A stretch of 64,000 nucleotides of DNA from Palsa-360 sp963710315 (GTDB lineage Bacteria; Acidobacteriota; Terriglobia; Acidiferrales; UBA7541), in the NCBI GenBank assembly GCA_963710315.1, contig CAVPZW010000006.1, positions 806,001 through 870,000 of the forward strand, written 5' to 3'. This document shows positions 25,433 through 33,574 of the stretch, piece after piece; the first letter of the stretch is position 1, and each line of letters starts with the position of its first letter. The notes under the pieces were generated by a model. It ran no database searches. It was not told where the DNA came from and saw only the letters and a list, made by a program, of their open reading frames with translations. A program made the translations under genes and the position numbers.

Positions 25433-26506
25433 ATGATAACAACTTCTAAGAAGCGCTACGTATGGGTTTGGCTGTTCGCTCTGCCGCTGTTGTTGCACTT
25501 CGGGTCTGGTGTTGCTTTCGCGCAAAAGCAGCCCGCCGGGGCTAGTTCCCCTTCAGTTGTCTGGGAGATCCCTGCTGTGGGCAACGCCAGCGGGTATATA
25601 GGAAATGACACGAACACATCCACGGGTTGCCTTCATTGCCACAAGACTCTGGGTGAGCAATTTTCGAAAACGGCCATGGCGCACACGGACGTAGCCGGAA
25701 CGAACACCGACACCAGTTGCGAAACGTGTCACGGCCCTGGCAAAGCGCACAATGATGCAGAAATGGAAGCGGAGCGCACCGATACCAAAAATCCTGAAGC
25801 AAAAAAACTCATCTTTCGCTTCGATGGCTCGCCCCAGGAGAATTCCGCCCGTTGCCTGACTTGCCACGGAACGAGCCCGACGCACGACAAGTATGACAGC
25901 TCGGAGCATAAGTTGATGGGAGTTTCATGCCAAGACTGCCACGCTTCGCACTTGGTTGGCCTTAGCAATCCCAAGGACCGCGTCGAGCCCACCCTCGGGC
26001 AATCAAAGTTCTTTTCCGCGCCGGAGATGACGGAGCAGAACCGCTGGCTGAATCAGAGCATGCTCCGGAAGGCACAGCCTGAGCTTTGCTTTGACTGCCA
26101 TCGAACCATACAAGCAGCGTTCGCCTTGCCAAATCATCATCGGGTTCCTGAAGGGCTGATGAAGTGCACGGATTGCCATAACGCCCACGGCACTGCGAAT
26201 CGCAGCCTGCTCACGAAGACCAATTGGGAAACCTGTGTAGGGTGCCACACCGAAAAACGCGGCCCCTACGTCTACGAGCATGCATCCGTCAAGATCGAAG
26301 GATGCGTGATCTGCCATAACCCGCACGGGACTGTTAACAGGCTGCTCTTGAAGACTAGCGAAACCCGCTTCCTCTGCCTGTCATGTCACACCGAAGTCCA
26401 GGTGAACGTGCCTCATGGCCACCTGAGCTACCAGACCGGAGGCAATTGTACCCGGTGCCACGCAGTCATCCACGGCTCAAACTTGAGCCCATACTTTTTG
26501 AGGTAA
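25433..26506 (+). CDS. mtrA: Decaheme c-type cytochrome, MtrA/DmsE-like
   Basis: Periplasmic multiheme electron carrier. After a signal peptide (cleavage near AFAQ) the 357-residue precursor has exactly ten CXXCH haem-binding motifs: CLHCH, CETCH, CLTCH, CQDCH, CFDCH, CTDCH, CVGCH, CVICH, CLSCH and CTRCH. Ten haems in about 330 residues is the hallmark of MtrA/PioA/DmsE proteins, which thread an outer-membrane barrel and wire electrons across it. Further His residues (HASHL, HNAHG, HNPHG) supply distal ligands. I take the ATG at 25433; the frame upstream encodes no signal-like sequence. The barrel partner follows after 11 bases. It is likely controlled by the CRP-type site at 25281. Confidence 0.9.
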   Translation: MITTSKKRYVWVWLFALPLLLHFGSGVAFAQKQPAGASSPSVVWEIPAVGNASGYIGNDTNTSTGCLHCHKTLGEQFSKTAMAHTDVAGTNTDTSCETCHGPGKAHNDAEMEAERTDTKNPEAKKLIFRFDGSPQENSARCLTCHGTSPTHDKYDSSEHKLMGVSCQDCHASHLVGLSNPKDRVEPTLGQSKFFSAPEMTEQNRWLNQSMLRKAQPELCFDCHRTIQAAFALPNHHRVPEGLMKCTDCHNAHGTANRSLLTKTNWETCVGCHTEKRGPYVYEHASVKIEGCVICHNPHGTVNRLLLKTSETRFLCLSCHTEVQVNVPHGHLSYQTGGNCTRCHAVIHGSNLSPYFLR

Positions 26507-26517
26507 AGGAGCTTTAT

Positions 26518-28704
26518 ATGAATCTCTTCCGTCCTATTAGTTTGTGTGTTGCCGCGCTCCTGATGATGGCCGTGTGCAGCTGGGGCCAGGAGGAAGCGCC
26601 GCCGCTGACGCTCGGCAATTTTGAGACCCAGGGATCAGCCACCGTTGGATATCGATTCGCTGACGTCAAGGGCTCCCAACCGGAATACCTTGAACTCTTC
26701 GACCTCAAGAAGGGTATGCGTCTGATGGATTTCAACCTGTTGGGCCGCGCTAAGGAAGGCACTTCGCCATTCGCGGACAGCTATTCACTTACTCTGAGCG
26801 GTCTCGGTGGCGATCCTTACCCCGGCGGCCAACTGACCGTGACTAAGGATAAACTGTACGATCTGCGTGTCAACTACCGTCAAAGCTACTTCTATATGTC
26901 GGACAACTTGGACGGCGGCAACAACGTTGCTGTGCCCACTGCCTTGAACACGCCTGCTGTCGGAACGCCCTATTATGTCGGCCACGGATTGCAGGGCGAG
27001 CACGCTTGGGCCACCGTTCGCAAGTTCGGGTCAGTGAATTTTCTTCTCCATGCGACCAAGAACCTGCGCTTCGGCTTTGAGTACGAGCGAAATAGCAGGG
27101 ACGGAATGACCTGGACCACGCGCAGCTTGGACTATACTGGCGACCCGAGCGCTTGGGGATCTTTTTCACGGGCCTTTCCCTATTACGTAGGCGTCCCGGT
27201 CAACGAACTGTCGAACCGTATCACGGGTTCGTTGGACTACACGTTGCGCGACTGGAACTTTCATTATCGGATTGGCTACCAGACTTTCGACCAAAATCTG
27301 ACGGGAAACTGTTTACAATCGACCGGGCTTCAGGCCGGAGCCCCTTGCACGACCGCATCGCCGGGAACCAGTATCAACACAGATATCCCAGCTAACAGCG
27401 CTTTAACTGAAAGCGCCCTTTCCTACCAGGAATATCGGCGGCTCACGACACCCGTTAGCGAATTCTCATACGATGGCAAGGTGAACTCGTGGTTCGAACT
27501 TCGTGGAGGATACATCTTTTACCGCTACGGGGGACCCGCGACGCGCGATGCGGGTTACAGCGGCATAGGCCCCACGACTACCACTTTTACATTGCCCGCG
27601 GGTTTCAGTACCTACTGTAAAGCTTTAGTTCCAGCTACAGGAGCCAATTGCGCAACATACTCGATTTCGACCACTGATCGCGTGCAGGTCTCCGAGCCAA
27701 ACAATATAATCGACCAAGGCTTTACTCTGAAACTGAGAGACTGGTGGAAATTCCATGCCGATTATCGCTATTCACGCTTCACTGAGAACGGTATCGATTT
27801 GTATCACACCTTGGCCACCAGCCCGAGCGCAGTGATCTCCGCCCTTGTCGATGGGACTAACAACAATCAGTGGCACGAGGGATTGAGCCAGTTGGACTTG
27901 AACATGGAGTTTGTTCCCGCAAACTCGCTCGTCATACGCGCCGGAATCCGTCTGATGAAGAACGATATCGAGTCGCTGGTGAATGGCGCGGCTCTGCCTG
28001 CATCAACTCTGGCGGACCCGACGCCGACCCTGAGAGTCAAGACAGTTTCGCCCACATTCAGCCTCTTTTACAAGCCTTCCAAGATCTTCAGCGTGCGCGG
28101 CGACTTTCAGAGCACCACCAACGGAGCCATGTACACGGCAATCACTCCCCACACCGATGTCGGCGGACATATCATCGTCCGCTTGCAGCCTTGGTCCAAG
28201 TTCACCCTGGAAGAGAGCCTGGTTCTTCGCAATCGCCAATATCTTGCATCAAGTTTCCAGAACAATACCCGGACCAATGCCTTTACCGCTTCTTATTCCT
28301 TTACCGAGCGAATCTCGGCGTTTGCCGGCTTGAGCTACGATAGCAACCTTGATGGCGATCAATTCAATTTCGTTCGCGGCATTGCCCCACTTACTCCAGT
28401 TTGGAGTGACCGGTTTATCAACCGCGTCTGGCAAGGAGGGCTTTCAGCGAAATTGTCCCGTTACTTCGGCGCCAACTTCTCCGGAAACTTCGTGCGGACT
28501 ACCGGCTTAGGTCAGGTTGCGGGGGAGCCCCCAATCGTCGGACCGATGACTTGGCCCCTGGCCACAGCCACAGTCTGGGGGGATTTCAAGCAGGCCGGAC
28601 GCGTTTCTATCGATCTGCAACGGACTTATTACATCGAACAGATCGCCAGTCTCAACAATTTCTCGGCAAACCTGCTGACAATCCGCTGGACGAGAGATTT
28701 CTGA
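26518..28704 (+). CDS. mtrB: MtrB/PioB-like outer-membrane beta-barrel
   Basis: About 728 residues with a signal peptide (LCVAALLMMAVCSWGQ) and dense alternating aromatic/polar strands. It ends in LTIRWTRDF with the C-terminal Phe typical of outer-membrane barrels. Length and position directly behind the decaheme cytochrome (AAGGAG ribosome binding site, 11-base gap) match MtrB/PioB, the porin sheath that holds MtrA. The N-terminal CXXC motif of Shewanella MtrB is absent, which resembles PioB more than MtrB. No outer-surface MtrC/OmcA-type cytochrome follows. The barrel call is firm; the MtrB family name rests largely on context. Confidence 0.78.
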   Translation: MNLFRPISLCVAALLMMAVCSWGQEEAPPLTLGNFETQGSATVGYRFADVKGSQPEYLELFDLKKGMRLMDFNLLGRAKEGTSPFADSYSLTLSGLGGDPYPGGQLTVTKDKLYDLRVNYRQSYFYMSDNLDGGNNVAVPTALNTPAVGTPYYVGHGLQGEHAWATVRKFGSVNFLLHATKNLRFGFEYERNSRDGMTWTTRSLDYTGDPSAWGSFSRAFPYYVGVPVNELSNRITGSLDYTLRDWNFHYRIGYQTFDQNLTGNCLQSTGLQAGAPCTTASPGTSINTDIPANSALTESALSYQEYRRLTTPVSEFSYDGKVNSWFELRGGYIFYRYGGPATRDAGYSGIGPTTTTFTLPAGFSTYCKALVPATGANCATYSISTTDRVQVSEPNNIIDQGFTLKLRDWWKFHADYRYSRFTENGIDLYHTLATSPSAVISALVDGTNNNQWHEGLSQLDLNMEFVPANSLVIRAGIRLMKNDIESLVNGAALPASTLADPTPTLRVKTVSPTFSLFYKPSKIFSVRGDFQSTTNGAMYTAITPHTDVGGHIIVRLQPWSKFTLEESLVLRNRQYLASSFQNNTRTNAFTASYSFTERISAFAGLSYDSNLDGDQFNFVRGIAPLTPVWSDRFINRVWQGGLSAKLSRYFGANFSGNFVRTTGLGQVAGEPPIVGPMTWPLATATVWGDFKQAGRVSIDLQRTYYIEQIASLNNFSANLLTIRWTRDF

Positions 28705-28748
28705 TAGATCGTCCAGCCAAGTCAGAGGAGGACGCACGCAGACGGATA

Positions 28749-28773
28749 GGGAGGCAATTCCCAATTGCCTCCC
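28749..28773 (+). terminator. Hairpin after mtrB
   Basis: GGGAGGCAATT and AATTGCCTCCC pair perfectly over a 3-base loop. The downstream T-run is short (TTCG), so termination may be partial. It separates mtrAB from the cupredoxin operon, which has its own regulatory sites. Confidence 0.6.
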
Positions 28774-28806
28774 TTCGAACAGGCATGTGCTTTTTTCAGA
28801 TGGGTT

Positions 28807-28842
28807 GTGAGCTGGATCACAATAAATTGTGAGCAATGTCAC
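28807..28842 (+). promoter_or_regulatory. Two tandem CRP-type palindromes, 22 bp apart
   Basis: GTGAG-CTGG-ATCAC (28807-28820) and GTGAG-CAAT-GTCAC (28829-28842). The centres are 22 bp apart, two helical turns, so two dimers would bind the same DNA face. They lie 97 and 75 bases ahead of the cupredoxin start. Confidence 0.8.
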
Positions 28843-28910
28843 AGACCATTTTGCGACGAGATGCGAACGTATCGACTGAAAGATGAAAACATACCAACTA
28901 GAGGTGAAAC

Positions 28911-29336
28911 ATGAGAGGAATTGCAAAAGCTAGGATCTGGGTTCTTCTTCTTGTGGCTGTGGCTGTCGCAGTGGCACTGCCTACGATGAGAACACGCGCA
29001 CAGGAGCCTCGCGTGATCCAGTTAACCGCTGATCATGACAACAAATTCAAAGTTCCCGGGCAGAAAGAGCCTGTCATCACGGTGAAAGCGAAAGAGGTTA
29101 TTAAGTTCAGGGTCACCGCGCATAAAGGAACTGAGACTGACCCGAAATACCCCGGCTGCGTTCACTCCTTCAGCATTAAAGAACTCAAGGATCAGGGCTG
29201 GGACGTGTGCTTGAAGGAAGGCATGAATGAATTTGTCCTGGTCGCGCCCAGCAAGCCCGGGGAATACAAGATCGAATGCATGGCCAAGTGCGGCAAGGGC
29301 CACGATGACATGGCAATGAAGATGATCGTGCAGTAA
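28911..29336 (+). CDS. Stand-alone CuA-type cupredoxin
   Basis: Exported copper protein of 141 residues with an N-terminal signal/anchor (ILVLL-like hydrophobic stretch to about residue 29). The C-terminal motif CMAKCGKGHDDM fits C-x3-C-x3-H-x2-M exactly, the ligand loop of the binuclear CuA centre in cytochrome oxidase subunit II and N2O reductase. The matching upstream His is in GCVHSFSIKEL. There is no oxidase transmembrane domain, so this is a small CuA carrier and not subunit II. It is first in an operon with the Fe-S and NrfD subunits and follows mtrAB, pointing to a periplasmic electron shuttle in that chain. Its promoter region carries the tandem CRP-type sites. Confidence 0.85.
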   Translation: MRGIAKARIWVLLLVAVAVAVALPTMRTRAQEPRVIQLTADHDNKFKVPGQKEPVITVKAKEVIKFRVTAHKGTETDPKYPGCVHSFSIKELKDQGWDVCLKEGMNEFVLVAPSKPGEYKIECMAKCGKGHDDMAMKMIVQ

Positions 29337-29359
29337 CGCGCTCGCGATAAGGAGGCCCT

Positions 29360-30169
29360 ATGTCGATCACACGCCGCGGTTTCTTGCAAGGAACGGGAGG
29401 AGCACTGGTGGCTTCCCTTGCCCTTACGGAAGGGACTTCCGCGCAAGGTCTTCAGCAGATATTGCCGGCCAGGTCAGTCGCGCCCACCAATCAGAAGTGG
29501 GTGATGGTAATCGACCTAGCCAAATGTGACGGTTGTGGCGATTGCACGAAGGCTTGCAATGCCATGCACTTCGTTCCCCCGATGCAGGAATGGATCAGGG
29601 TCTATGAGGTGCGCGACAACCCCGAGGCCGGGCCGTATTACATGGCCCGGCCCTGCATGCATTGCGACAATCCTCCTTGCGTGCGTGGATGCCCCGTGGG
29701 AGCCACGTTCAAACGCACCGATGGGCTTGTCATGATGGATCAGGACCGCTGCATCGGTTGCCGCAACTGCATCGCCCAGTGCCCCTACGGAGCGCGCTCC
29801 TTCAACTGGGGAGAACCGCCCCACACACCGGAAGAGCTTGCCCATAAATATTCAATGGAAGAGGGATGGCCCCATCGCAAAGGCGTGGTTGAAAAGTGCG
29901 ACTTCTGCCCGGAAATGCTGCGCGCGGGAAAATTGACGGCCTGCGCCGAGAAGTGCTCCATGGCCGCCGTTTATGTCGGCGACGAATATGAGGACGCCGT
30001 CACGAACAGCAAAGGAGAAACCATCCAGTTCTCCAAGGTCACTAAGCAGGGCGCGGGCTACAGGCTGCTCGAAGAACTGGGCACATCCCCGCGTGTCTAC
30101 TATTTGCCTCCCGTCAATCGAAAGTATGCCGCGCCGGACGAAGCCAAGCCCGAGGAGAAAAAATCATGA
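29360..30169 (+). CDS. Tat-exported [4Fe-4S] ferredoxin subunit (PsrB/HybA/DmsB-like)
   Basis: A 269-residue electron-transfer subunit. It starts with a twin-arginine signal (TRRGFLQGTGGALVASLAL), so it folds in the cytoplasm and works in the periplasm. Four cysteine groups for cubane clusters are visible: CDGCGDCTKAC, CMHCDNPPCVRGC, CIGCRNCIAQC and CDFCPEM...CAEKC. The layout is that of the Fe-S subunit of molybdoenzyme and HybA/Hme-type complexes. Its stop overlaps the NrfD start (ATGA), so the two are made together. No molybdopterin catalytic subunit is encoded nearby, so quinol electrons probably pass on to the cupredoxin or decaheme cytochrome. Confidence 0.93.
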   Translation: MSITRRGFLQGTGGALVASLALTEGTSAQGLQQILPARSVAPTNQKWVMVIDLAKCDGCGDCTKACNAMHFVPPMQEWIRVYEVRDNPEAGPYYMARPCMHCDNPPCVRGCPVGATFKRTDGLVMMDQDRCIGCRNCIAQCPYGARSFNWGEPPHTPEELAHKYSMEEGWPHRKGVVEKCDFCPEMLRAGKLTACAEKCSMAAVYVGDEYEDAVTNSKGETIQFSKVTKQGAGYRLLEELGTSPRVYYLPPVNRKYAAPDEAKPEEKKS

Positions 30170-32220
30170 CCTCCGCCAGAGAAGCCAATTTGCTGCGCGT
30201 CCTTACCCATACGACGTGGCGATTTTATATGTGGCTCGGAATATTTTTCGCCGTCGCGCTCTGGGGACTTTACGGTTACATCACGCAGCTTCGCGATGGC
30301 CTGATCGTCACCGGAATGCGCGACCAGATCTCCTGGGGATTGTACATCTCGAACTTTGTCTTCTTCACAGGGATCAGTTATGGGGGAACGCTGATCTCGG
30401 CCATTCTTCGGGTTACCGGTTCCGGGTGGCGCCATCCGATCACCCGCTTGTCCGAAGCCATTACTGTGTTCGCTTTATGCGTCGGCGGGCCCATGGTAAT
30501 CATCGATTTGGGCCGCCCGGATCGCATGATTAACTTATTCATTCACGGGCGCATCCAATCCCCGATCCTCTGGGACGTGATCGCGGTGAGCACCTACCTG
30601 GCCGGCTGCGCCTTGTATCTCTACCTGCCGATGATTCCGGATCTGGCCCTACTGAGTGAAATGCAGGAACTTGCGGCATGGCGCCGAAAACTGTATCGCT
30701 GGCTTACCTTCGGATGGACCGGGACCGCCGGGGAGCAACATCTGCTGGAGAAATGCATTTCGCGCATGGCCATCCTTATGATCATGCTGGCGGTTTCGGT
30801 GCATACCGTTGTGTCGTGGATTTTCGCAATGACGCTGCGGCCGGGCTGGAACAGCAGTATTTTCGGCCCCTACTTTGTCATGGCCGCGGTCTATTCCGGA
30901 ACAGCCGCAGTCGTCCTTTCCATGTACATCCTTCTGCGCGTGCTCCACTTGGAAGATTATCTCAAGCCTGCCCACTTCCGGAATTTGGGAATGCTGCTGC
31001 TCACATTCTCCCTGCTGTATCTCTACTTCACCATCAACGAATACCTTACCTCGGTCTATAAAGTAGAGGGCCCGGACAGGCTCTTGTTGCATCAACTCTT
31101 CTTTGGCGACTACGCCACGTTGATGTGGATCACCCAGGCTCTGTTTATCGTTATTCCGTTGTTCATGATCGCGGCCGTCCTGAGCCTGAAACGGCTCCGG
31201 AGTTTCATCCCCTCCGTGGTCGCGCTGGCGTCGGTCTTGATTGTCATTGGCGCCGGGGCCAAGCGCTATCTCATCGTCGTTCCCACGCTTACCGCTCCCT
31301 ATCTGCCATATAACAACGCAAAACTCCCGTTCGATTGGGTCCACTACCGTCCCACTTGGGTGGAATGGTCCATCACTTTTGGAGGAACGGCTGTTTTCCT
31401 GATCATGTATATGCTGTTCACCAAGTTGTTTCCGATGGTTTCCATCTGGGAGACGCGTGAAGACGACGTTCAAGTGGAACCCGCCCGGGCGCCATCTCCT
31501 CAACTTCCTCCTCAACGGTTAGGTTCAATCCCGACGATGACCATCCTTTTGATAGCATTCATGTTTTTCGGCGCCGGCCAGATTCGAGCGGACCAGAAAC
31601 ACCCGGCCAAAGCTCCGGAGGCCACTACGCTGTCCCTGGAGTGGAAGCCAGTTGAGGCTTCCGCCACAACCAACGAGGAAGAAAAACTGGCGGAACCCAG
31701 TGCGGAAGAATCGTCCGCCGTGAACAGATTCTACGGCCAATTGTTCGGTTGGATTCCTGTCAAGTCCGGAGAGCGTGTCCAGCCCCGCCCATCGATGGCG
31801 ATCACCGCGACATTGCTGGATTCCAAGGGGCAGCCGCTCTCCTATCAGGTTGTGGGGCTCTCGCTGAAAACTTCGTTTGGCAAGCTGGATTATGGAAGCC
31901 GCCCAACAGGCCCCGATGGCAAGGCCAAATTTATTTTGCAGGACCGCCGGTATGGGCAATATTTCGTCGAGGGCACGTATGATGGCGGCGATAAGTTTGC
32001 CGCCGCTCACGCAGTCGCCCCCGTGGACTTCGGGGTCCGCCCCGCGCCGTCTTTGCCTGCCGAGGGAGTATTGATAGCTCCCTATGCTACCCCTTGGATC
32101 GGATTGCCCTTCTTGTGTTTCTTTGGGCTCATATGGTTCGTATTTATATACATCGGCGTCTATTTCCTCTTCTGGCGCCTGCCCCAAATTCGCAAAGCCC
32201 AGGCTAAACTCAACACTTAG
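30166..32220 (+). CDS. NrfD/PsrC-type quinone-interacting membrane subunit with extra C-terminal periplasmic domain
   Basis: Residues 1 to about 430 are an NrfD/HybB/PsrC polytopic protein with about nine or ten membrane helices (WGLYISNFVFFTGISYGGTL is typical). They would exchange electrons between quinones and the Fe-S partner. The 684-residue protein then continues with a signal-like helix (about 455-475), an acidic linker and a beta-sandwich-like region (SMAITATLLDSKGQPLSY, SRPTGPDGKAKFILQDRRYG). A final membrane helix (LPFLCFFGLIWFVFIYIGVY) and a basic tail end the protein. NrfD proteins normally stop at 320-450 residues, so the C-terminal half is an unusual fusion, perhaps a docking domain. 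It overlaps the Fe-S gene by 4 bases. Confidence 0.88.
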   Translation: MTSAREANLLRVLTHTTWRFYMWLGIFFAVALWGLYGYITQLRDGLIVTGMRDQISWGLYISNFVFFTGISYGGTLISAILRVTGSGWRHPITRLSEAITVFALCVGGPMVIIDLGRPDRMINLFIHGRIQSPILWDVIAVSTYLAGCALYLYLPMIPDLALLSEMQELAAWRRKLYRWLTFGWTGTAGEQHLLEKCISRMAILMIMLAVSVHTVVSWIFAMTLRPGWNSSIFGPYFVMAAVYSGTAAVVLSMYILLRVLHLEDYLKPAHFRNLGMLLLTFSLLYLYFTINEYLTSVYKVEGPDRLLLHQLFFGDYATLMWITQALFIVIPLFMIAAVLSLKRLRSFIPSVVALASVLIVIGAGAKRYLIVVPTLTAPYLPYNNAKLPFDWVHYRPTWVEWSITFGGTAVFLIMYMLFTKLFPMVSIWETREDDVQVEPARAPSPQLPPQRLGSIPTMTILLIAFMFFGAGQIRADQKHPAKAPEATTLSLEWKPVEASATTNEEEKLAEPSAEESSAVNRFYGQLFGWIPVKSGERVQPRPSMAITATLLDSKGQPLSYQVVGLSLKTSFGKLDYGSRPTGPDGKAKFILQDRRYGQYFVEGTYDGGDKFAAAHAVAPVDFGVRPAPSLPAEGVLIAPYATPWIGLPFLCFFGLIWFVFIYIGVYFLFWRLPQIRKAQAKLNT

Positions 32221-32267
32221 GCGCGCATTTCTGTTGGCTTGCAGGATAAGGGTCATTTCTTTGGCAC

Positions 32268-32543
32268 GTGTCCAACGTTATCCCATCGCGTATCCTGCCG
32301 AAAATCGCAATGGATGGCGAGTCAAGCGACAAGATGCAAGACGCGTCGCTGGAGGAGGCAATCGCTAATCAGAATTCCTCCCTGGAAGCGGCAGGGCGGG
32401 AACATGTTCTCAGCGTATTGCGCGAGATCAAGGACACGATGGTCCCGCAGCGCAGTAGCCCACCTGGGCCTGATCCGAACACATTGCAACGGAGACTTTC
32501 ATACGGCAAATCAGTGGCCCACTTCATTCATGGTCCGGGATGA
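32268..32543 (+). CDS. Possible small protein of unknown function
   Basis: An open frame of about 91 codons after the NrfD gene, with a charged and partly helical sequence (DASLEEAIANQNSSLEAAG, EHVLSVLREIKDTM). An internal ATG about 45 bases in is an alternative start. It overlaps the end of the convergent universal stress gene by 16 bases. There is no family match and no strong ribosome binding site, so it may be chance. Confidence 0.3.
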   Translation: MSNVIPSRILPKIAMDGESSDKMQDASLEEAIANQNSSLEAAGREHVLSVLREIKDTMVPQRSSPPGPDPNTLQRRLSYGKSVAHFIHGPG

Positions 32544-32968
32544 ATACGAACAACCTGCACAGAACATCGCGCATGGCGAACTATCGCCTCCGAAACGCTT
32601 CCCATCAGAAAACGGGGCCAATCCTTTTCCCCATGCGAACCGAGCATGATCAAATCGGGGTTACATGCCGCCGCGGTATCAAGGACGACAACCTTTGGGT
32701 CGCCCTGTCCAACGGCCGTCGTTACGCGATCGAAGCCTGCGTTGCGTAGCGCCTCGGCAGTCCGTGCCACTAACGCGTCAGCGTGGTGGCGGTGCTCCTC
32801 ACTGGCATTTGCGAGTTCCGGCAATTGTTTGCCGGCAGAATAGAGTGGATAGACCTCGATTACATGTAGCACCCGCACTTCCGTCTGATTTGGCCGCACT
32901 TGGGCGATTAAGGCTTTTGTCGCAGCCTCAGAATATTTGGAATTATCGATTGCCAGTAGGACTTTCAA
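32528..32968 (-). CDS. Universal stress protein (single UspA domain)
   Basis: A 146-residue UspA-fold protein, cytoplasmic. It has the beta1 start MKVLLAIDNSKYSE and the ATP-binding signature GSHGEKDWPRFLMGSVSE (G-x2-G-x9-GS), so it is of the nucleotide-binding type. It is very similar in its C-terminal third to the copies at 39248 and 52336, suggesting local duplication. A CRP-type palindrome lies 109 bases upstream of its start (33071-33084). Confidence 0.93.
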   Translation of the reverse strand: MKVLLAIDNSKYSEAATKALIAQVRPNQTEVRVLHVIEVYPLYSAGKQLPELANASEEHRHHADALVARTAEALRNAGFDRVTTAVGQGDPKVVVLDTAAACNPDLIMLGSHGEKDWPRFLMGSVSEAIVRHARCSVQVVRIHPGP

Positions 32969-33070
32969 GAGAACCTCCGATACAAACGAAATCTACATAC
33001 TTTCCTCCTGAAGATTCCGATCGAACGCCTCCGACAAGCAGATTTGTACAAGCAACGAACAAATCACACA

Positions 33071-33084
33071 GTGATACCCGTCAC
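33071..33084 (-). promoter_or_regulatory. CRP-type palindrome GTGAT-ACCC-GTCAC
   Basis: Matches GTGAY-N4-RTCAC and sits 109 bases upstream of the universal stress gene at 32528-32968. Confidence 0.75.
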
Positions 33085-33130
33085 AGCTCGCCGTGGGGAG
33101 GCGCCGAAAGCAGCACGTTTATGTTTTCTC

Positions 33131-33240
33131 TTACTTGCGGGGAACGCGCACAATTTCCACAGAGCAATCCGCGTGGCGCGCAACGGGCTCAGCGATGCTC
33201 CCAAGCAAGTTACGCGAGATGCCCACTGTTCCGGCCAGTA
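33131..33240 (-). pseudogene. C-terminal remnant of a universal stress protein gene
   Basis: The minus strand reads LLGSIAEPVARHADCSVEIV followed by RVPRK and a stop. This is the conserved C-terminus of the UspA fold, including the GS of the ATP site. The frame is closed by a TAA shortly upstream and lacks the first 100 or so residues. It aligns best with the intact copy at 39248-39706 (GSVAEFVARHADCSVEIVRV). It is most likely debris of a duplication or deletion. Confidence 0.8.
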
Positions 33241-33437
33241 AGCATAAAGTGCTAGGAGGCAGCCATGCCGGAATTTACCAGGATGGTTAGCAATCATCCG
33301 GTTTATCTGTGAGTGGCGGAAGATGCAGTCTCCTATGAACTCTTCTCTGCCAGATTCCCTGCCGTTTGCGGCCGCCAACGGCAACGTCTATGCCGTTGAG
33401 AAGCGGATCTGACCTGAAAGCCCGCATCCACGGAATA

Positions 33438-33451
33438 GTGACCCACGTCAC
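33438..33451 (+). promoter_or_regulatory. CRP-type palindrome GTGAC-CCAC-GTCAC
   Basis: Matches GTGAY-N4-RTCAC, 130 bases ahead of the BON-domain gene. Confidence 0.7.
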
Positions 33452-33574
33452 CGCAAGCTTTGCACATATGAGTAGAAACTGAAATCGATATGCCGTGTTT
33501 GCGCTCATCATCAGCGGAGATTTTCAAGGTGCGATTTTTTTTGAGGCAACAGAAAGAATAAAAGCGGAGGATTC

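Larger units (their letters stand above)
32969..33574. other. Long gap with regulatory sites and a gene remnant
   Basis: 606 bases between two divergent stress genes. It holds two CRP-type palindromes (33071 and 33438), one for each neighbour, and a decayed universal stress gene end (33131-33240). The part from 33241 to 33437 has nothing I can identify. Confidence 0.6.

Noticed and set aside
26518..28704. The barrel considered as another TonB-dependent receptor
   Set aside because: It has no plug or carboxypeptidase-regulatory domain and directly follows a decaheme cytochrome, which fits MtrB/PioB better.
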